DNA of 54,525 bases from DAOUCP01 sp034432155 (GTDB taxonomy: Bacteria; Chloroflexota; Anaerolineae; Epilineales; Epilineaceae), in the NCBI GenBank assembly GCA_034432155.1, contig DAOUCP010000024.1, positions 1 through 54,525 of the forward strand, in the 5' to 3' direction. The translations under genes were made by a program, and so were the position numbers. The notes beneath the pieces were generated by a model. That model saw only the letters and a list, made by a program, of their open reading frames with translations, did not search any database and was not told the DNA's origin. Each line of letters opens with the position of its first letter. The stretch's first letter is position 1. Shown in pieces: positions 25,319 through 33,100 of this stretch.

Positions 25319-26647
25319 TCATCCAGCTGCCGGCAGGGGCTGGGTCACGAGGTCCGGCGCAGGCTGCGGCTGGCGAGACCCTCGCAGACCAAGGATGATG
25401 CTGCCCAGGCCGATGAGAATGCCCAGGAAATCGAAGATCCAGCCCACATAGGGGATGGTCCACAGGATGCAGTAGACGAGTGCTCCGAGCAGGAACGCCA
25501 CCCATCGCGAGTCCGACCACGACGAGGAGCCCAGGCCGAGGAGCCGGCGACCGATCCACAGCGCCACCACCACCCGGCCAGCCCACGCCAAAAGAACCAT
25601 GCCGAAGGTGAGAAGCGAGCCGAGGACCACCGAGATCGACAGAATGGGCATCACCAAGGGGTCGATGTGCACCGCGCCCACCGCGACAAGGGCGGCGATG
25701 GAGACAATCGCCAGCAGGACCACGCCCACCACCGCGACCAGGAGTGTCAAGCAGCCCCAGCCGACACTGGGCAACGGGCGACGGCTGGCAACCCGTTCAG
25801 CGGCATGGACAGCCCGAGGCAGGATGAGCAACAGCAAGAGGCCTACGACCAGAAGCGTGACAAACGCCTTGGCACCGCTGAGGGCCCAGCGCACGGCGAG
25901 CGGTCGCTCCTCCTCCTCCTCGGTCGCCGTAGGTTCCCGCTCGCTGAAGTCGATCGCTGCCGCCACGCCCTCCGGCAAGTCGGACTTCTGCGGTGCGGTG
26001 TATATGAGGGTGCCGTCGATGCCGGCGTCATCGCTGACCGTGAGACCCTGGTCGACCGACACCACCTTTGGCATACCGAAGGCACCGAAATCGAACTCCT
26101 GCCCCTCGCTCGGGGCGTCGACGTCGGCGTACACATCGCCAGCGATCTGACCGCCGATTTTCAGACCGGAGCCAGCGAAATGAACGTTACCTTGCACCAC
26201 GCCGTCCACCACGCCCTGACGAGCAGCAACACGGACATCACCGTTCACCAGGGCGTCGGAACCGATCTCGACGCTGTAGCCGGCAGCCAAAAGATCATCG
26301 GCCACGCTGCCGGCGCCTTCGAGGGCCAGCCGGAAGCCAGCAACCCGCGCGTCATCGCCCACCTCGCCAGCGACGACGATTTCGCGGCCGGCCGCTTGGA
26401 GATCGCCGCTGACACGCCCCGTGCTCTCGATGGTCAGCGTGCTGCAGCCGGCAATGAGATCGCCATCGATTTCGCCCTGAATGACGATCTCGTTGGCGAA
26501 TACGTAGAGGTCGCCAGCGATGACCTCGTCGGCGCCGACGACGTATTCCTCCTCGGATATCACCTGGCCGGCGCGAGCGACCGGCACCACCAGGAGACCG
26601 AGAGCGACGACCAACAACAGTGCGGTGATCCAGCGTCGGGTTAGCAT
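25319..26647 (-). CDS. Bactofilin-like beta-helix protein with C-terminal membrane domain
   Basis: A 442-residue exported membrane protein. A signal peptide (ITALLLVVALGLLVVPVARA) is followed by a regular beta-helix of about 170 residues. Its short hydrophobic repeats (GDLYVFANEIVIQGEIDGDL, GRVSGDLQAAGREIVVAGEV, GDVRVAARQGVVDGVVQGNV) match the polymer-forming cytoskeletal (bactofilin) pattern. After a charged linker (ATEEEEERP) come about five membrane segments covering the last 170 residues. Unlike classic cytoplasmic bactofilins, the helix would face outside. The ATG at 26647 has AGGAGGAG upstream. It is monocistronic. A scaffold role at the envelope is inferred. Confidence 0.84.
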   Translation of the reverse strand: MLTRRWITALLLVVALGLLVVPVARAGQVISEEEYVVGADEVIAGDLYVFANEIVIQGEIDGDLIAGCSTLTIESTGRVSGDLQAAGREIVVAGEVGDDARVAGFRLALEGAGSVADDLLAAGYSVEIGSDALVNGDVRVAARQGVVDGVVQGNVHFAGSGLKIGGQIAGDVYADVDAPSEGQEFDFGAFGMPKVVSVDQGLTVSDDAGIDGTLIYTAPQKSDLPEGVAAAIDFSEREPTATEEEEERPLAVRWALSGAKAFVTLLVVGLLLLLILPRAVHAAERVASRRPLPSVGWGCLTLLVAVVGVVLLAIVSIAALVAVGAVHIDPLVMPILSISVVLGSLLTFGMVLLAWAGRVVVALWIGRRLLGLGSSSWSDSRWVAFLLGALVYCILWTIPYVGWIFDFLGILIGLGSIILGLRGSRQPQPAPDLVTQPLPAAG

Positions 26648-26792
26648 GATATGCTCCTCCTCACGTCGAATGGCGATGCCCGGCACCAGAGCGCGCTGGC
26701 GGCGGTGAAGCTCTCCGGTCGACGGTATTTGCCATCGACTGGCGGCCCGTTCCTCGAGCCACCAGCAGCCCCATGCGGGACATCCTTCGGTT

Positions 26793-26822
26793 AATAATAG
26801 CATAACCCGAGCCGGATCGTCG
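26793..26822 (-). promoter_or_regulatory. Candidate promoter of the bactofilin-like gene
   Basis: On the minus strand TCGACG (26822-26817), an 18-nt spacer and TATTAT (26798-26793) sit in the only AT-rich patch of the 289-nt gap. The implied leader is about 140 nt. Confidence 0.38.
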
Positions 26823-26936
26823 ATTGAGGCGTCTGGCGGGCCAGGCGCGGGGCACCGGCGGCCGATTTGACTGCGGCAGGGGATGCGGCCATGCTAACGG
26901 ACGGTGCCTGGCTGGGTGAGCGCAGCGGTTGGCGGG

Positions 26937-28883
26937 ATGGCCGTGGGGCGAGTCGGTCCGTCCTTGCGCTGGACGGTGCGGGTGCTCGTGGTGGGCCTGT
27001 TTCTGGCGGGCACGGCCGGGGCGGCGGCGGCGAGTATCGGGGCGCAGCCTCCTGCTGACGAGGAGGGCTGGGTGCTGGTGCACGTGCCCTTCTTCGGGCC
27101 GCTCGTGACCAGCCGGTGGCAGGAGCGCGGCTGGGAGGTATGGTCGGCCCACCCCGAGGAGGGCGTTGACCTCTACCTGCCTCGCAGCGAGGGCGAGCGA
27201 CTGGTCCGGAACCTGGGTGGCGGGGTGCTGCGCGCCGAGCAGCAACCGACGCCGCGCTGGCTCAGCTGCTACACGAGCTATGCGTCGGTCGAGGCGCACC
27301 TCCGGGATCTTGCCGGTCGCCATCCGGGGCTGGTCGAGCTGCGTGATGTGGGCCCCACATGGGAGACCCTCCATTCCCGAGCGGTGAGACGACGGCTATG
27401 GGCTGTGCGTATCACCAACCTGGCTCGGGCAATGCCTAAGCCGGTCTTCGTGGTCGTAGCCTTGCACCATGCGCGGGAAGTGGTTACCCCCGTGCTGGCG
27501 CTCGCCCTGGCCGACCAGCTGGCGAGTGCCTACGACGTGGATCCCACCTTGACGTGGCTTCTGGACACCAGCGAGGTGTGGATCTTGCCGGTGGCCAATC
27601 CGGATGGCCTAATCAAGGTCGAGGCGCGTCAGAACTGGCGCAAGAACAACGATCAGGATGCCTGTGGTGGGCAGCCGGTGCGTGACGGACGCGGCCCCGG
27701 TGTCGACTTGAACCGCAATTACGGCTACCACTGGGGGGGCCGCGGCGCCTCCACAGCCGAATGTGACGAGACCTATCGCGGCCGAGGTCCATTCTCCGAG
27801 CCGGAGACGCAGGCCTTGCGTGATCTCTTCAAGGAGCTGGCGCCCAGCCTGGCGATCTCGCTGCACAGCTACTCGGACCTGGTGCTGTATCCGTTCGGCT
27901 ACACCACGGAGCCGGCGCCGGACGAGGCGGGGCTGCGCAGCCTGGCGCGGCTGTGCGCCTCGTACACGGGCTATCGACCCATTCCCGTCCATGAGCTGTA
28001 CCTTGCATCGGGTGATGCTTGCGACTGGGTCTATGGCGAACTCGGCGTGCCCTGTCTGACGTTCGAGATCGGCAATGCCCGCGAGAACTACTTCTGGCCG
28101 ACCTGCACCGAGCTGGCGGCCCAGGTGACGGCCAACCTGCCGGCGCTCGTGCACGCCGGTCGGCTGGTGCCGGCACCGTACGAGTTGGCGTTGGGGCCGC
28201 TGGCCGATGAAGTCGTCGCCCGTGTCTCGGGGGGAGTCCTTCGCGTGGAGGCGCGCCTGGACGACCGCCACAGCGGTGGCCAGGACATCCTCGCCGCGGA
28301 GTACTGGCTGGACGAACCGGGGACGCCAGGGACCGGTCAAGCCATGGTGGTGCTTCCGCAGGCCGAGGGGCTTGCGCGTGCGTGGGCCGAGGCTCCAAGC
28401 GGCGATTGGGAGGCGGGCCGCCGCTGGGTGTTCGTCCGCGGTCAGGATGGCGATGGCCACTGGGGACCTGTCGGCGCCGCGTGGACGGAGCCGGCGGTAG
28501 TCTTTCCTACCCCGACGGCGCCAACAATGACTCCCACGCCGACTGTCACCGCCCTGCCGCCGACGTTGCTGCCGCCGGTGGCCGCCTCACCGACCATGAC
28601 CGCGAGCCCCACGGCGTGTCCCACGCCCTGGGTTACCACGGCGGCGTCGGCAACGCCAACGGCGACACAGACCAGTCCGTCGCCGACGGTCTGGCCCTCG
28701 GCGACGCCCGCTGCGCCGGTGGACCTCCGGTGGCGGATCTTTGCCCCGCTCGTGCTGCGTTCGCCGGTGAGCGAAGGCATCGCACCTTTGGCTCGCCGAG
28801 GCCCAGTCACCACCCAGCTTGCAGCGCCGGTGGCACCGTGGTCCTTGCGCTGCAGGCATTTCCTATCTATACTGGTACCATGA
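26937..28883 (+). CDS. Secreted M14 zinc carboxypeptidase
   Basis: A 648-residue exported metallocarboxypeptidase similar in layout to carboxypeptidase T. A signal peptide (about residues 13-33) and a pro-like region precede the catalytic domain at about 110-410. Zinc ligands are His178 and Glu181 in LHHAREVV and His310 in SLHSYSDLVLYP. Substrate residues lie in RQNWRKN and VDLNRNYGYHWG, and the catalytic Glu377 in LTFEIGN. A beta-sandwich-like region and a long Thr/Pro linker follow, then RWRIFAPLVLR, a tail of the type seen in other secreted proteins here. About 40 further residues follow that tail. The start is uncertain: ATG 26937 gives a clean signal peptide, while GTG 26904 is also open. 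The stop overlaps the next gene (ATGA). Confidence 0.9.
   Translation: MAVGRVGPSLRWTVRVLVVGLFLAGTAGAAAASIGAQPPADEEGWVLVHVPFFGPLVTSRWQERGWEVWSAHPEEGVDLYLPRSEGERLVRNLGGGVLRAEQQPTPRWLSCYTSYASVEAHLRDLAGRHPGLVELRDVGPTWETLHSRAVRRRLWAVRITNLARAMPKPVFVVVALHHAREVVTPVLALALADQLASAYDVDPTLTWLLDTSEVWILPVANPDGLIKVEARQNWRKNNDQDACGGQPVRDGRGPGVDLNRNYGYHWGGRGASTAECDETYRGRGPFSEPETQALRDLFKELAPSLAISLHSYSDLVLYPFGYTTEPAPDEAGLRSLARLCASYTGYRPIPVHELYLASGDACDWVYGELGVPCLTFEIGNARENYFWPTCTELAAQVTANLPALVHAGRLVPAPYELALGPLADEVVARVSGGVLRVEARLDDRHSGGQDILAAEYWLDEPGTPGTGQAMVVLPQAEGLARAWAEAPSGDWEAGRRWVFVRGQDGDGHWGPVGAAWTEPAVVFPTPTAPTMTPTPTVTALPPTLLPPVAASPTMTASPTACPTPWVTTAASATPTATQTSPSPTVWPSATPAAPVDLRWRIFAPLVLRSPVSEGIAPLARRGPVTTQLAAPVAPWSLRCRHFLSILVP
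28845..28873 (+). promoter_or_regulatory. Promoter inside the carboxypeptidase 3' end, probably leaderless
   Basis: TTGCGC (28845-28850), a 17-nt spacer and TATACT (28868-28873) end 6 nt before the ATG at 28880. Transcription from it would begin at or next to the start codon. It lies within the last codons of the carboxypeptidase gene. Confidence 0.55.
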
Positions 28884-29914
28884 TTGCTTTGATCGCCCTG
28901 CTGGTTGGGCTGGCGGTCTTGGCGGGCTATCTGGCTCTCTCAGAGCGCCTCGAGGCGGGAACGCTGCCGCGACGCCAGGTGGATGCCTGGGCCATTGTGC
29001 TGGCGGTGATTTGCCTGGCTGGCATTGGCTGGTCCGGCTTCCAGGCCCGCCTGGCAGGGGAGGCCGCTGCTCAGCTGGCCTACGCACCGCTACCCGCCTG
29101 GCCAACGCCGGTCCGCCGCCTCCAGATGCCCGACTTGACGATCGATCATGGCCGCTGGTGGCCGCAGGCGGCAGCACCGACCTCCGCAGTCGGGGCGTTG
29201 CGTTCCCTCGCGCTCGGTTCCGTGGACGAGGAGCCGTTGCCGCCGGCAGGGGTTGGCTCCGGTGGCGGGGATGATGCCCGCAGCGAGGGGCAGAGTGCGT
29301 CGGACGCCGCACAGGCGCCGGAGTTTGTGGTGGTGGTCACGGAGCCGCCCCTGAGCGAGCCGGTCACTGCCTTGCCCCTGCCAACAAGCACCAGGCCACC
29401 GCCGTTGCCTGCTACCGCGACGCCAAGGCCGGTGATGTGGCCAACGGCCACTCCGTGGATCGTGCCCACCGACGCGCGGCAACGGCCAACGTTGTTCTTC
29501 GCCACCGCCGAGCCACGGCCACTGGCCACGAGGACGCCGCACTGTGGCAGTCCGGAGCGCATCGAGCTGCGGGTGAAGAGCATCGCGGCGGAGGTTGACT
29601 GCACCGCGGGCCAGATGGTGGTGCATTACCTGGTCCGGGTGCGCAACGACTCCGGCTTCCCGGCGACCGTCGCGGAAGTGATGGTCACCGCCGTCAATCG
29701 CTCCGGTGCGTCCGAGCAGTATGGCAGTGTCCGGCTGCCCGACGTGACCCTGGAACCGGGCGCCACGATTGACTTGGACGGAGCGCTGACGTTGGTGAAG
29801 GCGCCGGGGCCGTTTGGCACCACCGATCTGTGCATCAGCTTCGTCGGCGAATCGTGCGGGCAGCGTGCCCCCTACCGCGTGGTTCGCCAGTGCGCCCGCG
29901 TGGGCGGACTCTGA
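28880..29914 (+). CDS. Membrane protein with Pro/Thr linker and C-terminal beta domain
   Basis: A 344-residue protein of unknown function. Two membrane segments occupy residues 1-20 and about 37-56 (AWAIVLAVICLAGIGWSGF). A Pro/Thr/Ala-rich region of roughly 140 residues leads to a C-terminal domain (about 228-344) with strands such as IELRVKSIAAEVDCTAGQMV and HYLVRVRNDSGFPATVAEVM. The pattern fits an immunoglobulin-like FxLYD-type fold, and it carries several Cys that could pair. The ATG overlaps the carboxypeptidase stop as ATGA, yet a well-spaced promoter ends 6 nt before it, so it may be both coupled and independently transcribed. Confidence 0.8.
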   Translation: MIALIALLVGLAVLAGYLALSERLEAGTLPRRQVDAWAIVLAVICLAGIGWSGFQARLAGEAAAQLAYAPLPAWPTPVRRLQMPDLTIDHGRWWPQAAAPTSAVGALRSLALGSVDEEPLPPAGVGSGGGDDARSEGQSASDAAQAPEFVVVVTEPPLSEPVTALPLPTSTRPPPLPATATPRPVMWPTATPWIVPTDARQRPTLFFATAEPRPLATRTPHCGSPERIELRVKSIAAEVDCTAGQMVVHYLVRVRNDSGFPATVAEVMVTAVNRSGASEQYGSVRLPDVTLEPGATIDLDGALTLVKAPGPFGTTDLCISFVGESCGQRAPYRVVRQCARVGGL

Positions 29915-30045
29915 TGGCACGCGCGCGCCTCAGGTACTCCTGGCCCACCTCCGCCGCGCTGGCATGACCATCTTGCCGCGCAGTGGGCGATTCCCTGCCG
30001 TTGGGCTCGGCGGAGCGCCCCGACACGAATCGTTCCCGACCGACT

Positions 30046-30090
30046 GCGCGGGTGCCGGCCGTCGGCTCGTAGCCTTGCCAGCACCCGCGC
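30046..30090. terminator. 10-bp perfect inverted repeat between convergent genes
   Basis: GCGCGGGTGC (30046-30055) and GCACCCGCGC (30081-30090) pair perfectly around a 25-nt loop. It sits in the 187-nt gap between the stops of two convergent genes, where a bidirectional terminator is expected. There is no T-run on either side. Confidence 0.45.
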
Positions 30091-30101
30091 GCTTGGATGG
30101 C

Positions 30102-33100
30102 TCAGCGTATGTCGAACGAGCGGGCGGTGATCGGCAGGTAGATGGGCTGGCCTCCGACGAGGGCGATGTCGTACGTGAAGGCACCGTTCCAGACGACGAT
30201 GACGGGGCTGGTCTGTGGCCCGAGGGGGCTGCCCGACGGTGGGCTCACCGTGGCCTGATACTCGCCCACGGGCAAGTTGAAGAACCCGTAGCGGCCGGAA
30301 CGGTCGGTCTCCTGCGGATTGGCCTGGCCGGTGGGATTGCCATTCCACCACAGCCATTCGCCGGTATCCAGGTTCCGCTGTCGCAACTGGACCTCAGCGC
30401 CCTCGATCACGGGCTCACCCAGATCGTAGCGGTTGTTGAACGCGCCGCCTGACCCCACCGACACGTCGTCGATGTACCAGCCGTCGTCCTCTTGCCCGGA
30501 GTCGCTGTACAGCCGGAAGCGGATGTACACCTGACTCTGGCCGGCGAAGCGATCGAGCGGGATTGCGTGGTTGAGCCAGGCGCCGGCGGTGGCGTTCTCG
30601 CTGCGGCCCTGGAACTTGGCGATTTCGATCCAGCTCGCCGATAGAGGCGTCTGCACCTCAATGTATCCCGAGTCACCGCGCCCGAACAGGTAGCGGTGCC
30701 GGAAGCGCAGGGTGGGCGCCGAGACACCGCTCAGGTCCACCGGCTCGCTGTTGCTAAGGGTGATGTTCAGCCGTGGCTTGTACGGCAAGGGCTGCCCCGA
30801 CGCGTCGAAGCCCGGGCTGTCGGTGAAGTACCAGTTCTGGATGGGCTGGCCGGCGACTCGCTCTTGTTCCCGAGCCCAAGGCACCATTCCCACCCAGCCC
30901 TGGTTGCCGCTTTCGAAGTCGTACGAGCGAACCGGCGGCTCCCTCACGCCGGTGTCCATGTACACCACGCCTGAGCCGCCAAGGTAGATGAATCCTGGAC
31001 AGGTCAGGGCGCCTCCATTCAAACGCAAGGCGAAGGATCCCTGCTGGGGCACGAACTCCTCGGTCTCCCAGTAGCCATCGGGCGCCGATCGCAGCGCCAT
31101 GGGCGGTCGATCTTCCAAGATGAGCTCTGCCGAGGTCACCGTACCGCTGACTCGCGTTCGAACCTTCACCGGCACATCGGGCGGCAGCAACACGCGACCG
31201 CTCGTCTTGGCCGCCGGGTCGGTCACGCAGCCAGTGGCACAGCCGGCCTCGTCGCGCACCGGTTGACGACGTCGACTGCCGGCTGGGCCATACTCGAAGT
31301 AGGTGCTTGCCGGGTCAAGCAGCAGGTCGGGCTGGATGTCGAGGACGCGGAACATGACATTGGCGCTCCGCATCTGCTCCTCGCCGGCATCCACGCTTAA
31401 GCGGTGAATGCCTGGTGACAGGTTCAGCTCGAAGTCGAATCGGCCGTCCGAACTGGCCAGCTCACCGCGGATCGGCGTCGGATCGGTTCCCTCATAGACG
31501 TTGACGGTCGCACCGGGGCTGGTGGTTCCCGTGAACCGCTGGCGGCGGGCATTGGTCACCCCACAACGCGGCCCGTCGAGCACTGGGATGGCCGGCATGG
31601 CGGTGTCCAGGTAGTTCTTGTAGTTCACCCCCTTGGATACCCGATGCCCCTTGCCGCGCGTGTTCTCCAGCTGCCCGACCACGCTATTGCACGGGTCATC
31701 GCGATCGTTGGCCGGATCGTAAGGACCGGTGCGATCGCCCCACCAGTTGTACTGCGCGTCCACGCAGACCGCCCGGTCGTTGTTCACGGCGGCAAACTCG
31801 TACGACTCGGCGAAGCTGTTGAAGGCGGCGACCATTGCCGGTGTGGTGTCGTCGATTCGCAGTGCCGTGTTTGTGGCGGCGATACGGTTGTTTCGCAGTT
31901 GCGGCTGGGCATTGCTGGAGACACGAAGGCCGATCGGACTGCTGCCCTCCACGCGGCGCAGCAGGTTGCCGCGCACCTCCGGACTCACCCCGGTACCGGA
32001 GATGAGCATGCCGGTGCTGTTAGCCCGGATGAGCAGGTTGTTCAGGATCTGCACCGGCGATGCGCTGCGCACGCTGAGCATCGGTTGGCCCGAAGTGCCG
32101 CCGCGCACTAGGAGGCTGCTCCGCAAGTAGCCGCCACCGGACTCTGCGAAGATCAGCCCCGACCAGAAGTCATCTTCGCTGGTCCCCTCGATCTCTGCCA
32201 GGGCCACCACGATCCCCTCGCCGCGCAGTTGGTGGTTCACCGTCAGGTTCTGGCCTTTACGCACCAGCAAGACAGTGCCGGGCTCCACCGTGAGTTCCGC
32301 ACCGGCCATCACGTTCACACTGCACGTCAACTCGCGGGCCAGATCGCTGTACCACGTCTGGTTGGTGCGAACGTTGGAGCAGTAGTCCATGGCATCGTAT
32401 CGATTGCCGATGGCAACGTTGTTAGCGGTGTGAACGGTGCCCGTCGCATGGTGGTACACGGACCGCTCGTTGGCGGTGAACACGTTGCCTTCCAGCTCGA
32501 TCGGACCGCGCAACGTCTGCTCGATTCGGACGCCGGCGGAGCCGCAATGGTGGATGAAGTTGGCGCGCAAGGTACCACCACCGCCGTTCATCCAAATGCA
32601 TGAGCCCACTGTGTGGGCAACCTCGCTGGCATCGATCAGGACGTTGGGATGCTCGACTTGCAGCGCCGCGGTGCTGGCACCGGCGTAAAGCACGCGAACG
32701 TGGCGAATGGTTACGCCGCGCGCGCCCGATCCGAACTTGAGTCCGGCCCAGTTGCCAGGGGCCGGCTTGACCTCGCCCTCGATGGGATTCGTATCGCCAT
32801 TGCCATTGCCATCGACCTGGCTGTCATCGCGCACCGAGGTGAGCACGATCTCCTGGTCGGCGGTGCCTACCGCCGAGAACTCGCCACTGTCCACTTCCAG
32901 CGCCGCGTCGGCACTGGCCTTGACCACCAGTCCCGGCTGGAGGGTAAGCTTGGCGCCGCGACCCACCGACAGCCGGCGTCCCACGACGAAGATGAGGTCA
33001 CCGGCGGGCCACTCCCGACTGACCGTCATGGTCCCCTCCACCAGAACGCCGTTGACCAGGTTATCCGTGGCCCGGTTGGCGGTCAGGCGCAGCTGCACAT

